DNA from: Desmodesmus armatus | Taxonomy: Eukaryota > Chlorophyta > Chlorophyceae > Sphaeropleales > Scenedesmaceae | Assembly: GCA_007449985.2 (NCBI GenBank) | Contig: VIIQ02000007.1 | Coordinates: forward strand, 495,001 to 559,000 | Reading direction: 5' to 3' | DNA length: 64,000 nt | Shown: piece by piece, positions 32,692 to 45,355 of the stretch | How positions within the stretch are numbered: position 1 is the stretch's first letter | How the letters are laid out: every line of letters starts with the position of its first letter | The notes under the pieces: model-generated | The model's input: the letters and a program-made list of their open reading frames with translations, nothing else | Databases searched by the model: none | What the model was told of the DNA's origin: nothing | Translations under genes and position numbers: made by a program

Positions 32692-34191
32692 GTTTGCCTG
32701 ACTGTGTGTTTTTGTCTTGCACTGGGATGCAGCAGTGTCAGCAGTGCCACTTTGGCTCCGCAGCAGAGCCATTTGTACAAAGCTGTAAGGATAGTACAGC
32801 CGCTTTGTAAACTTTGCTTGGTAAGGCCCTTTGATGCGGCCGCTTCTGGTCTGTATCACTTGCTGGGCACTTTGAGGTGATCATCTGCTACCACCAGTAG
32901 CAGTTGCAGCCTGTTTGCTGATGGTCACATTGCCGCGGCTTGCAGCATGTGTGTATCATGACTCCCCAGAAGATTTTAGGATGACAACACCTACCGATGC
33001 TGTCATCCTGAACAAGCTGCATGGTGTGGTTTGCAGCGCGCCATCCCTTCATGCTGTATCATTGTGGCTGTGCAGTACAGCTGACGCGCAGATGATCGGC
33101 CTCACAATTTTTCAGGGGTTTGCTTAGGGTATCCACCCTACGCCCTGATCTTCGAGTGTGCCATGCAGCGGCTGGTGTGTATCGGCTTGTACATGCCTTC
33201 TGCTTTGTGTCTTGGCTCCAATCTTGGCTCAGCCAGCAGGCTGGAGGTCAAGCAGTGTGGGCCGTGTGTGGTAATGAGGTCACTGACATCACTGCTTGAG
33301 GACCTTGTCATAACTCCACATAGATCCAGCAGGTTGTTGCACAGAGATGTACAAAGCAACCAGCCTAGCCAGATGCCATACAGCACATCACACAGCTGCT
33401 ATGGCAGAATCATGGAGTCACTTGCTTGAACTGGCCAGCGCCGCAGTACTCTGAGCCAACATCACAGGGACGTCACCCACAGATATGTTACACGCATGGC
33501 AGCAAAAATGTAACTGCTAGCTTGACGCACTGATGGCAGCAGCATTCCTGTCATGGGCACAGCACCAAGCACTGCTCCTGCTTGGCCGTAGGTTGCATGA
33601 CAAGCTATCGACGCATCAAGTTTTGTCAGCGCACACTGGACAAGCGGCTGTGCCCATGACAACACCAGTGGCAAAATGATACCCAATGCTGCACAGGGCG
33701 GCACCAAGCTATGTGCAAGCAAACCACGAAAGTGTGCATGCCAAAATGTGCCACTTGATAACAGTGGCTGTGCAAAAAGGGGGTTCCATGCGTCTCAGTG
33801 GAGGAAGTTGCTTCGGTGGCTGACACAGCTATTGCAGTGCCTTTGCTGTCATGGCAACACACACTGTGTGTTGACACGACAGCGAACACCGTGGTTGTAC
33901 ACAAGTCCTGCATAAATCTCAGCGCACATCAGGCCTGAGGACACGATACTTGTGCATACGAAAGAAACAAACTCTGTGGACCAGATTGGTCAGGGGCTGC
34001 TGAGTGCTGCTGGTGATTGTGCCTGCCAGCAACATCCGATGCGGCAGAGGTACCTGCTGACAACAAGGCTGCGAACGATGGCGCCGAATCTCAAAGCGGC
34101 CTTGCTGTCGTTCGTACACATCCTCAAATAGCCCATGGGCCTCGGCCAGTTGAGCGCCATGCACTGAGCACAGACCTGGCCACACCACAGC
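32692..34191. other. Convergent intergenic region
   Basis: About 1.5 kb between the 3' ends of PNPase (+) and the coiled-coil gene (-). Apart from the TGTAA pair near its left end, no gene, repeat or RNA could be supported. Confidence 0.6.
32784..32810 (+). terminator. Paired TGTAA polyadenylation signals for PNPase
   Basis: TGTAA occurs at 32784-32788 and at 32806-32810, about 95-115 bp past the TAA stop. This supports ending the gene at 32691 even though that stop overlaps a GTAAGT donor-like string. Confidence 0.65.
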
Positions 34192-35540
34192 TTAGCGCTG
34201 TGCACCACTCAACAGGCTCAGTGTCTGCACAACAGCAGCAGCAGCAGCAGCAGCAGAGCAGGCACAGGAGGGTTCATGTAGTCATGTCAATAATCATTAA
34301 GCTGAGCCTGCAGCTCTGCTCAGACTTCCAACTGGCATTGCAGCACCTGTCACAGCTGGGCCAGCTTCCCTGGGGTGTGGCAAATCATGCTCACAGACAG
34401 CACCATGACCATGCCAGCACACGCACATTGCGCAGTCCTGGGCAGAATTCAACCCTGCCCGTAACGGTTAGGACCGTTACAAAGCCAGCACAACTGTGTG
34501 CTGAAGCCTGCATGTTGTGAGCTGGAATCATGCCACCAGCCCATACACACCTCTCTGATTTGGTCCTGGAAGGATGCCACCAGGCTGTGCACACGGGTGA
34601 GTTCGTCCATGACGTTCTGCATCTCAGCCTCAGCACGGCTGCTGAGGTCGTTGGCCTCCTTCTGCAGGACCATGGTGCACTGCAGGACACAGCACAGCAT
34701 GGTGGACATAGGTGTGTGAGTGAGTCTTGGGAGGGCCGGAGGTGCATGAAGTGTTGCTTGAGGCTGCATGCAAGATGCTATTCCGTCGCATGAAGGAGCA
34801 GCGCAGCACTGTAGCTGCCAGGAGGTTGTCAGCCTCATGGACACTTCCAGGCACTTCAGCACAAACATGGGTCACCGAAGGTGTTCTTGATGAAACTGCA
34901 TGTACAGATTCTGCTCAACAGGAGTGTTTCAGTAAGCAGTCATGTGGAAGGACACTGCTGGCAGCAGGTGAGGTGTGGTGCAGCAGCGGCAGGTTTCCTT
35001 GCAGCAAAGTGCGTGGAGGGACTGTGCTGCTGCAGGCGGTCACACGCTGGCACTAAGCAGCACAATTGCACCACGTGTTCACCAGAGCAGGTTATGGTGC
35101 CTCTCTGTGCTGGGGGATGCCGGCCAATTGAGCTGGATGTTGCTGGTGCAGGAGCTGCTGTCGGAACAGGTAACACGCATGCTGCCTCAAGGCCAAACTG
35201 GCCGTGCTGGCTGGCTGTACCAAAATTTATCCACGCTGGGCACGAGTAGTGCCTATAATACAGCCATTCATGCATAACAACCACATACCTGGTGGATGGA
35301 CTGGGCACTGGGAGCCACTGTCGCTGTCCAGAAGCGCGTAGTGTCTGCCACGAGCAGTTGGTGCAGCTGTTGGGTGAGCATGTCCTGCTGCGGAGGCTCC
35401 TGGCTGCCGTGTTCCTGCTGTAGTGATAGTGATCCTTGCTGGGAGTAGCTGCCATGCTGATGGTGGTGACCATCCAGGCCATGCTGCTGCTGCGTGAGGT
35501 TGCTTCCGTCCAGCTCCTGTTGATAGGACCCAGACGACAT
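34192..35540 (-). CDS. Small coiled-coil protein with Gln/His-rich N-terminus
   Basis: Three exons on the minus strand: 35540-35289, 34679-34551 and 34224-34192, all joined in phase 0, giving 137 residues. Residues 1-50 are Gln/His/Ser-rich (TQQQHGLDGHHHQHGSYSQQ) and probably disordered. From LTQQLHQLLVADTTRFW on the chain is predicted helical, with heptad-like hydrophobic spacing through QKEANDLSSRAEAEMQ and VHSLVASFQDQIRETLSLL. Size and layout recall small subunits of coiled-coil assemblies, such as BLOC-1, HAUS or basal-body factors, but no specific match is claimed. The last 10-codon exon rests on a good TGTTGTGCAG acceptor and is less certain than the first two. The gene is divergent from the U2AF-like gene, with 397 bp between starts. 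Confidence 0.65.
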
Positions 35541-35937
35541 GGCTGTGAGGTTATTGAAAGTTGCTTGCGTGTGCCTGGCGTGCTGCGCTTGTAAGAGGCC
35601 AAGAACCAAAGAGCCCGCCGAACAGATCTCCCCCGAACACTAATTCACCACCAACAGGGTGCTAGCTGTATTACACAGGCTAGACACAGAAACTGTGATC
35701 ACAGAAAGTCACGCATACTCCGGGGGCGTTGTCTATGGCCAAATCACAGTTCAAAACTGCAGTGCTAAACCCCTCTTGAGCACTTGCCACGTGTGTCCTG
35801 AACTTTGAACGCGTTACTTCATTTAAGAAGCTTACGTTAAGGCTCAGCAGCAGCGGGCCTGCTGTTTCATCTTGGCGTATCACCAGGTCCAGATCACCAA
35901 GTGTGCCTCAGTCTTACTTTGAGCTCCCTCCCTCGTT
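35541..35937. promoter_or_regulatory. Divergent promoter region, coiled-coil gene and U2AF-like gene
   Basis: 397 bp lie between opposite start codons. No TATA box was identified. The region must hold both 5' UTRs and promoters. Confidence 0.45.
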
Positions 35938-38900
35938 ATGGCAACGACACAGAAAAAGCGACGCTTGGATGAGGATGACGGAGCAGCTGAGGTGGGCAGT
36001 TGGTCCAGGGGTGGCATCCTCTGCTGCTGCTGCTGTGGCTGTGGCTGTCTGCTGCTGACCTGTCGTTCCTGTACCTGCACCTGCAGCTTGCAAGCTTGAA
36101 CGAGGGAGAAGCGATTGGACCCAAAGAGGCGCCGAGTGGTGGTGAGAGTCATTGCCTGCACTGCTGGTCATGAAGCATTACAGGCAGGCCCTGCACCTAG
36201 AACCGCACTTGGCGCTGCATTTGGGCAGCAGAGTCCGATTGTTCGCATGTCCAGGGGCGTCAGCAGCTTGCCTGCAGCCACGCACACCATGTTATTCACT
36301 TGGTGCTCTTGTTCATGCTTGCCTGTCTGTTGCTTGCACAGATCCCGCCAGCCGCATTGCATTCTTGGAGGGAAAGCTGCGGCACCTGCGCACTTGGATG
36401 CAGTTTGTGCAGGCCCAAGTTCAGGGCGTGAACAGGGACACAGTATTCAATGCGCGCAGACTGTTTGTGGGCGGGGTGCCTCTTGGCACCACTGATGTGA
36501 GTGGCCCTGGCGATTCATCTTGACCCGGAGCCAGCGCCACAGCAGCAGTATGCACAGCAGCAGCGGCATCACTGCTGCGTATTGGCAGCGTACATCGTGC
36601 TGCAGCTGTCATTCACAGCAAGCAGCTACTGTGCACATGTGCCTCCCCTGAGCTGCAGAAGTAGCTCTGCTTGACATCACCAGCACCAGGCAGCTCCCAG
36701 CACACGTCTGCACATAGCTGCGTCTGTACAGCACAGTACCCTGCAGTACAGCACAGTACAGCTCCACCTCCTCTGCTTACTGAGCATGCCTGACTGGCTG
36801 GTTGACGTTTGGCACGTGCCCTGTGTTGTGCAGGAGGAGCTGAGCAAGTTCCTTGGTGATGCTATCATCAATGTTGGAGCAGCAGTCAGTAGCGCAGGCC
36901 GGCCAGTCACCTTCTGCCGCGTGCAGCGCGACAAAAACTTTGCCTTTGTGGAAGTGCGGTCTGCTGAGGAGGCCAGCAATGTCATGGCGCTGGACGGGCT
37001 GGTGTTCAAGGACGTTGCACTCAAGGTGCGCAAGGCAACAGCAAATTCAGGAGTGGCGGCCAGCACAGCCATCACACCGTTCATCTCTCTCATTTCTCTC
37101 ATATGCAAGGACTTGTTTTTGCTTGGTGGAAGGTTTTGCTTGGTGGAGGAGGTATTGTTCATTTGTGAGCGTCCCAATCGTCATGCTGCGTTGTTTTGTG
37201 GCGGTTTGAGTACCAGGCTGAGCAGGGCACCAGCACGGCAGGATGTTGGTGTGTGGGTGCCAGGGTTTGCGCACCTCTCTCCTACCGCCAAACCCCGTCT
37301 GCGCAGCAGCCAGAGGACAGTCTGGTGCCGGCCTCGAGCGCTCCAGATAGGAGAGAGCCTTCATAACAGTCAGGTCTTGACGTGACATGCTGCTTCCTTC
37401 TGTGCTGTGGTGTGCTTTGGTGCATGCCGCAGATCAACCGGCCATCCAAGTACGACGCTCAGGCCGCCTACATGCTGGGCCCTACTGATCCAGATCCCAG
37501 TTTGGACCTCTCCAAGGTCACCATTGTGCCGCCTACTCCTGCAGAAGCTGCACAGGCTGGGGCCGTGGCTGGTGCTGGGGCTACGGTTGGCGCCCCTGCT
37601 GGCGCTGATGCACAGGCGCACGCGCAGCCAGGCGGGAAGTATGAGGCTACAGACAACACGCTGTACATTGGAGGCCTGCCTGTGGAGTGGACACATGACC
37701 AGGTGAGAGGGAGCCACTTGAGAATGAGGGTTTTGGGTCAGCACGGTTGGGTGCAGGGCGGCATCTGTGTCTGCCGCAGCTGGTGCAAGGTTGCTGCAGT
37801 GAGAGTTTATGGCAGAGTTATTGTTGTGCCGAGTGTGGTGCTGGTGTCATGTGTACGCCCCTGTAGTCAGGCGCACTGTGCGATGGTGTTGCTGCTGACA
37901 GCATGTTGCTGTGTGCTGTGCTGTGTGCGCTGTGGGTGCAGTGCATGGAGCTGCTGAAGATGTACGGTGATGTCAAGTACTTCAGGCTGATGATGGACCG
38001 CCTGACAGGCAACTCACGGGTGAGAGCTATGGCAAAGCCATGTGGACGCTAGGTACAATGATGCCAAGTGTATGCCATACTGTGTTGCTTCGCCAACATG
38101 TGTGCACAGCTCATCTTTGAATCACTGTTGACCTTCCTGCAGAGTTGAGTAGCAGTTTTGAGACACACCACACCCCTGCGCTGCCAACAGCACCTTGCTG
38201 CAGCTCAACCATAAGCCATGTTGCTGCTGATGTGTCCATTCCTGCTGCAGGGTTTTGCGTTTGCAGAGTACACCACAGACCAGGCGACGGTTGCAGCCCT
38301 TGCAGCGCTTGACGGTGCACAACTGGGCCCTCGCCGCATCGCAGCAAACCGCATGCTGGAGCACAAGCGGAAGGAGCAGTTGAGGCAGCCACAGCAGCAG
38401 GGCATGTGGCCAGGGCAGCAGCTGCCTGGTGCTGGGGGCAGCGGTGGCTGGGGCAGGCAGGCTGGCTCTGGCGGCGCTGGCAGGGGTGGCATGGGCGCAG
38501 GCATGGGTCCAGCACAGCAGGGCATGGGTGGCATGGGCATGCAGGCTGGAGGCATGGGCGTGCAGTCTGCGCCTGGCAGCGGGATGATGGGCGGCGGTGC
38601 TATGGTGCCAGCTGCGCAGGCAGGGCAGGGAGGCATGCAGCAGCAGGGCATGTACGGTGCTGGTGCTGGTGCTGGGGCCAACATGGCTGCAGGAGGTATC
38701 CCTGGTGTGGATGCAGGACAGGGGCAGCAGGGCATGTATGGCATGAGCCAGCAGAATGCTGCTGGTGCTGGAGCAGCAGGCGGCTATGATGGATATGGCG
38801 CGCAGATGCAGCAGGGTGCGGGGATGTATGGCAGCCAGATGCCAGCACAGCAGCAAGGCGGGATGGGTATGATGGGTGCAGGACAAGGCGCAGGAGCCGG

Positions 38901-39413
38901 TGGCATGGGTATGGGTGGATATGGGGCTCAGATGGGAGCAGCAGGGGCAGCAGGAGGTATGGGCATGGGGGCTGGGTATGGTCAGATGGACCAGCAGCAG
39001 CAGGGTGGGTATGGGGCCCAGATGGGAGCAGCAGGCTATGCGGGCGGCAGCCAACCTGCGCCACCACCGCGCATGAATGACTTCATGCCAGCAGCCAGTG
39101 GTGCTGGAGGTGCAGGTGAGGCTATCGCATGGCAGAAGGGTGCTACATGCTTCCTGTCACTGTGTTATGTACATCCATGTAGGAGCACTGTGTCCATGTG
39201 TATCTTGTTTGTGGGAGGCAACTCCTGAGCTGTGCCGTACCTTCTGTGCTCCTTGGCTCCCAGTGAACAGTTGTTTGGATTCTTAACACTTTAAAGTGGT
39301 GCTGATGGTTGCTGTTATGTCCCTGTTGCTATCCTGCAGGCATGGGTGGTGGCAACATGGGTGGCTGGCAGCAGGGCCAGCAGCAGGCGCCTTACATGGC
39401 GCAGTGGCAGTGA
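35938..39413 (+). CDS. U2AF65-like splicing factor with two RRMs and a Gly/Met-rich tail
   Basis: Eight exons: 35938-35991, 36087-36141, 36342-36496, 36834-37025, 37433-37702, 37942-38019, 38251-39115 and 39340-39413, giving 580 residues. A short basic/acidic start (MATTQKKRRLDEDDGAAE) replaces the long RS domain of U2AF65. RRM1 (about 76-153) has RNP2 LFVGGV, RNP1 KNFAFVEV and the U2AF-typical context RRLFVGG...VMALDGLVFKDVALKINRP. RRM2 (about 225-310) has LYIGGL and RGFAFAEY, with QLGPRRIAANRM matching U2AF RRM2. The last 270 residues are Gly/Met/Gln/Ala-rich repeats, and no third RRM (UHM) is visible. Known family role: binding the polypyrimidine tract at 3' splice sites in the nucleus. 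Lack of RS and UHM suggests a divergent paralogue rather than the canonical subunit. Confidence 0.88.
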
Positions 39414-41416
39414 GCCATCACAAAAACCCAGCACATCAACCCCAGCCGTTGGGCTATATGCGGATGATTGCCAGGCTGGTTGCAGGCACCCCAGCACATC
39501 GCAGCGGATGCAGCACAGCAGGCGCACCATGGGCAACTGATGCAGGGTAACCTTGGCGGCTGGCCACAAGGTGTTGCCATCAGCAGACCTGCAGCAGCAG
39601 TTGCGTGCCCGTGTGCACAGCTGCAGTTGGCGGAGGGCCGTACCGCACCCCGAAGGAGGTGCACCTTGGCTCGGGGCGCAAGGTATGTGAGCAGGATGGC
39701 CTTGTTGTTGGTGGAGGCGGGTCAGTGGTTACTTGATGTGTTGAAGTGAGGCAGGCAGGCAGGCCGTCTGCTGCCTGCGAGCTGCTATGCTTTAGCTTTT
39801 GTGGTGCCACTAGTACATAAGTGTTTCTCCTTTGTGCTGGCAGGAGCAGGTTTCATCTGCAGTCGGGCGTCGTTTTCAGTTGCACATAGGTTTGGGGCTT
39901 TTGGGTCCACCTTTTGCATGGGCTTTTGAGTCCGCTTTACTTACCTTTGTTGTTGTGCAAGGTTTGAGTTTCTCAAGTTGCGCGTTGCTGGGCCCTCGCC
40001 ATTCTGGCTTCCACACTCACGACGGCTTGGCGCGATGCCACTTGTCACAAGTTGTGAGCTGTTTCAGGTTACTGTTGAGGGTGTGTCAACTTATTTTCAC
40101 TACTTTCGTTGTGGTAACATGCTGGAGCACATCTTGCTAGGACGTTTCATGCCCTTCCAAGCAGTTTCCCCTTTGTCGAGACAAACTACAGTACACGGTT
40201 ACCTCTGTTGCGTGCAGCTATGGGCAGGGCACCAGGGAAAGCCATTGTCCACGTGGCAAATCACCCATTCTTTACTATGTGTGCACCGTGGCAAGCTGGA
40301 AGTGGAAGCACTATGCTTCGCCTGACACTGTCTTGCCGGGGCTGGACAGGGCCTTGTGCTTTGCCTGGGGTTGTCTTCTTGCACAGCACCCCACGCGGGT
40401 AAGCTGTGCTTCCACCATCAGCTGTCCTCAATGAATTTCGCTTCCACATGCGTGTTATCACGTCATTGCATTATAGTGTGTGCGTGTTGGCAGCAGGCTG
40501 GTGCTGCAAGGGAAGTTGGGCAAGGAAACGGTTGGCTGCTCCCGGAGGTGATGCCCTGTGGCTGCAATGCTTTGTCTGAGTGTATAGGGTGCTGACCTGA
40601 TTTTGTGCAGCTGCACCTATGCACAGCCAACCCTTGCGGCTCAGCCGGAGGCCCCACGTGGGACACCCCCAACCATCCCCTGCCAGACAACCTCGCTCCG
40701 ATAGCTATGGCGGCCAGTCACCTAAGCTTTCACCCTGTGGGTTATGTTGGGTAGCAAAATGCACCTGTTCCTGCAACTTGCTGTTGGATCGCATGAAGGG
40801 TGCTAGTAGCACCGTGCTACTGATGCCCAACAAATGCAGGTATTGTGCCACCCGTACTCGGGCTGGTCAGTTACACCAGTGGTCCCACCCACTGGCAGTA
40901 GTGATGCTATCAGCCGGTTGGAAAATGACGGAGAGAGGGCCTTCAACATTTTGTAGTGCTCCTGTACTGCATGCCCAATGGGACACCATTGATCGCTTAA
41001 ATGACGACGCACCCTCAACTATGACGTGGTATGCGGGTTGATAGACATGGGCGTTGGTATGCAGTTGCCTGGGGAACGGTAATGTGTTACTGCGGAAACT
41101 GCTTGCAGTGCCCCCCTCGGAAGGGGCCCCTCCAGTTTGGCTCGCACCCCTACGCTTTCTTGGTGTTTCATCACAAGCAGTGAATTCACGTCCTTCGTTC
41201 ACCCATCCCTTCATCTTCCCAGCCTTGACTGCTGTCTCAGGGGCTTGAGCGTGGTCTCCTCCTATGTTTGTTATCCCTTTCAATACTTGGAATCCTGCCT
41301 CAACCAGCTGGCACGTTACGTTTCTTCATGGCGCGCTCTGCATGCCAAAGTTTGTCCGTTTCTTGACGTCGCCCCGGCACTGAAGAAGTAGAACGAAATC
41401 TCAATCAGCATCACTG
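39414..41416. other. Intergenic region after the U2AF-like gene
   Basis: Two kilobases without a supportable gene. Frames up to about 140 codons occur but have no recognisable protein character and no convincing splice partners. No TGTAA was noticed close to the 39413 stop. Confidence 0.55.
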
Positions 41417-44400
41417 ATGCCTCCTCTTCAGCAGCGCAACGGGACCGCAGGGGATGGGGACAGTCTAATTCTCACCCCATCAAAACTCAGGCTGCACAGC
41501 TGTGTGTTTGGCCCCTACATCACGTGCCTGTGGCTGCCAAATGCTATTCTGGCAGCAATACTTCTGCTCAAGGCAAGTGATTGCCCAGGAGCACGGCATC
41601 ACGATTTGGCAATGCCATGCCAGCAGCTGTACTGCTGCCCCCTGCTGATGCTCACATCAATACTTGCTGCCTTCCTCTTGTACTTGCAGCTCGGCTATGG
41701 TGTTCCTATTCAGTGGTGGCTATTATTTCTGCCACAGTGGGTAGGCCATGCTGGCCACCTCGTGCTGGTGGTGTTTGTGCTGACCTCGGTGGTGAGCAGG
41801 CAGGCTTGGGGAGGGGGGCAACCGCAGGCTGGGACATGCAGCAGAAGCTTGCACTCACAAGCAGCCACCTTGCTTGATGGGCATGTTGCCAACATTTCAG
41901 CATGCATCGTGCTGAGCTGGGCGAGTGTCCCTTTGGTGCTGTGCAGGACAAGCTGGTGCACAAGCAGCTGGGGCCTGAGCCTCCTGCAACAGCGTCACCT
42001 GGCATGATCCTGCAGTACAACACCATGTTCAGCGAAAGGAAGCGGTCACTGGTGATTGACAACATCAACGGGATGGTTGAGAGCATAGCAGCCCTACTGG
42101 TCAAGGTGTGTGCTGGCATGGCAGCGAGTTTCCGTACTTCAGAGCAGCAGCAGCGCGCGCCATGCAGCCAACCATCTGCTTGAAGCAGGTTGCAAGTATG
42201 AGGCCGCAAGCCAGCAGCTGTACTATTTAGGGTCTGCAGGACGAAGATGACGCGTGCAGCAGGGTGTGTGCTGACTACAAGTATCATTTCCTGTGTTGTA
42301 GGTGGCTCTGTGCCGTGCGCTGATGCAAGGCGTGCTGTCGTCACCAGACTTTTGCTGGCGCCTGCTGCTGCTGCCGTGCTGGTAAGCCTAAACTGCGATG
42401 CAAAACCGCAGTGCCCGCTGGGCCGCAGACATGAGCAGGACGCCTGCAGTTGCAACGCATGTAGCCCATTTCACCAGCAGATGTCCGACCTGGCAGCCTG
42501 CAGACAACACACGTATACAGTGTCGACGTGTGTGTGAGCAAGCTATGCGGTGTGGCATCAAGGGCAGCAGCTGTGATCCCAGTGTGTGTTGCTGCCAGCT
42601 GTGGGCCTCTGTGGATGTTGCTGGCCATATTGTCCGGCCCTCTCAGAATTCCATGTGCATGAGTGTGTGTGGCTGGGCTTGTGTGCAGGATTTCCTGGGG
42701 CGTCACCTTCATCATCGCCTTGTTCAAGCCCAAGCGGGAGCGCACATACGGTTCCATGCGGGACCTGCTGTACATCTGTCTGCTGTTTGTGGCCCTCAAG
42801 CTGGATGGGCTGGCTGCGTACACATGGAGTGTGGTGTTCCTCATTCCCTGGATGTGGTTTGGCGCGCTTTTCCTGGGTGCTGTAGTGGTAAGGAGCACAG
42901 GCGCTTACCTGCTCTGCTGTTTGTGAGCTCTGCTGCAGCTGCGGATGACTTGCTTGCAGCAACACTGCAGCGCAGGTTGGAGGGCTTGTGCAATTGGCAG
43001 GCTTGGACTTCCTTATGTGTAGTGCCGGTGAAAGGCTGCACCGCGCTGGACAGCTGGCGCCTGCCGCTAGGTGACTTGTGACAAGCAATGCTTGCAGTTA
43101 TAAGTGTGCAGCTGGCACTGCCGCAAACGTTTCCACAGCCTATCCTTGTACAGTGCTGTTCTTGCATGGCAACTCACCCATCCCGACCATCAGCAGCTGG
43201 AGTATGCTTGCTGCTGCTTGTGCTGCTGTTGCTTGCGCAGACCGCTGGTGTGATTGTTGTGGCATACGCGTGTATGGACCTCAGGGAGCTTGCACTGCCA
43301 GGTGGTTTCCTGTTGCTGCTGCTGTCAGCAGCTGCGCAGCTGCCGTTCTTCATCTTCCTGTGCAACTACCTGGATGGGGACACCACCATTGGCATGAAGG
43401 TATGTGCACAGCCGTTCGTAATGAACCAGGCCGCCGGGACAACACTTTGCAGCAATGCACTTGAAGTAACCGGTTGCAGCTCCCTGGTGCTCAAAACGTT
43501 GGAGCATCGGGTGGCTGATGTCTCGCCAGCACGCAGCAGTTTGCGCGGTGGCCCCTATACAGCTGGCCGTCATGACACCCTGCGCCGCCCCATTGCCGCC
43601 CGCGCTACTGGTGCTTGCAGGATATCCTGCTTCCCCAGATTGCCAGCTGGACTGCCATGTGGGTGTCGGGCCTGATTATCTGCTATGGCCTGCGCAAGAA
43701 GGAGCAGCTGCGCGCGCGCCTGGCCAGCAATGGGCAAGTGTGGACAGCGCACGAGAGCGCTGCGCGGGAGTTGATGAGCCTTGAGCTGGAAGACATGCAG
43801 CACCAGGTGGACAAGATGAGCAACGAGGAGCTGGCACAAGTGGCCATGCGCATGATGGAGGTGAGCAGAGTCGCCTGTAGGGGCCAGCTTGTATTACAAG
43901 CCTCTGTTGAGCTACAAGCAAGAAGCGCTGAGCTGCTGGGCGCCAATCCTACATTGTGCATGCTTTGCTTTGCGTTGTGCAGGCATGTTGTGTCTTTGAC
44001 TAGCTGCATGGCAGATTGTCAAGATGTGTGTCTTGCGCATGTTTGCTGCAGGGCAAGGCGCAGCCTCAGCAGCTCATGCGCGTGGGCAGCACATTGTACA
44101 GGCGTGCTCTGAGCTTCACTGTCACCAGTCCCAAGCCACTCAGTGTGATCAGGGGCATTGAGGAGGACGGAACAGCACAGCTTTCAGCACTGGCAGCAGC
44201 TGGCTGTGAAGAGGTGAGAGGGCGGGCTCGTAGCTTTTTGCTGGCGCAGCCACAAAAGCAACCATGCAGTGAAGTTGGCCAACGCCTATGCATTGCTGCC
44301 ACTATCACTGATACCTGGGAGCTTTTACAGCATCCGTGCCCCAACCTGCATCGAATTGGGCATGGTATCACCCACAACACGCACTGTGCTGGTTCAGTCA

Positions 44401-45355
44401 GCACCTCATGCATGCAATTACTGATGCTCGTAGCTGAGAAACACTGGGATGATCCGTGTGTGCTGCTGCTGCTGCGGCTGCATGTAGGGTCGCGGCTGGA
44501 CGATATCTCCTATCCCCTGCTGCGAAGGAGACAGCGATCCAAACGAAGGCTCAGTACGTGTGGACCTGCAGCTGGTGCTGCCTCCTGCAGCCAGCCAGAA
44601 GTCAGCAAAAAAGCTGCTGCGGCCACCGCCACCAGCAGCAGCCTGTCCAGGCAGCAGCCACAAAAGCTGTGACAGCAGCTGCACGCATTGCTCCAGCAGC
44701 ATCTGCGAGACAGCCAGTGTCAAGCCTGATGCAGCGCAGCAACCAGCTGCAGTGGTCCTGCAAGTGCAGCCGCACGAGCCTGCAGCATCCACCGAGCAGT
44801 CAAGTCAACCAGCAGCAGCAACGGCGGATGAAGGCAGCAAAGGCAGCAGCTCTGTGCCTGAGGCGGCAGCAGCAGCAGGTGATGCAGACCTAGATGATGA
44901 AGGTTTGTGCACCATCTGCTATGACCAGCCGGCCACGTGTGTGCTCATGGAGTGCGGGCACGGCGGCTACTGCTGGCGATGCGCGCACTTGCTGTTTGCG
45001 CGCCCACCAAGCGAGTGCCCCGTCTGCAGGCAGCCAATCATGCAGGTGGGCAAACAGCAGCAATGTGAGGATTGTGGTGTTGCGGCATTTGCAGGTCTTA
45101 CTGCAGCAACGCTCAGACATGCATATGTGTTGGCACGCATAGGGCGGGGTCACAAGCGCGCTTGCAGTAGCACGAGCGCACACATTTTGGCATGTTCAGC
45201 TGAATCTCAAAGCATCACTTCTCAACCATATCCTTGCTTTTTTTGTCCAGGTACTGGAGCTGGAAGACCCCGACTGCCAAGTCGGCCGCCGTGTGAGGGT
45301 GAAGCTGCCAGCACGCCAACTGTCCAAGTCAGGGTCTGGCAGCTGGTTCAAGTAG
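41417..45355 (+). CDS. Multi-span membrane protein (TMEM185-like) with C-terminal C3HC4 RING finger
   Basis: Ten exons: 41417-41572, 41690-41791, 41947-42105, 42302-42381, 42689-42887, 43241-43399, 43621-43860, 44052-44213, 44488-45045 and 45251-45355, giving 639 residues. The first 330 residues hold roughly six to eight hydrophobic spans, for example WLLFLPQWVGHAGHLVLVVF, DLLYICLLFVALKLDGLAAY and FLLLLLSAAAQLPFFIFLC. This resembles the Tmemb_185A family, which in plants and protists is often joined to a RING. A cytosolic helical segment follows (LELEDMQHQVDKMSNEEL), then an Ala/Gln/Ser linker, then the RING at about 560-604: CTIC, CGHGGYCWRC, CPVC. A membrane-anchored E3 ubiquitin ligase is the likely role; substrates are unknown. 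Intron 1 starts GCAAGT instead of GT. Confidence 0.85.

Noticed and set aside
32686..32695. GTAAGT at the PNPase stop as a splice donor
   Set aside because: No convincing downstream exon was found, and two TGTAA signals follow within 120 bp; kept as a stop codon, though transcripts should be checked.
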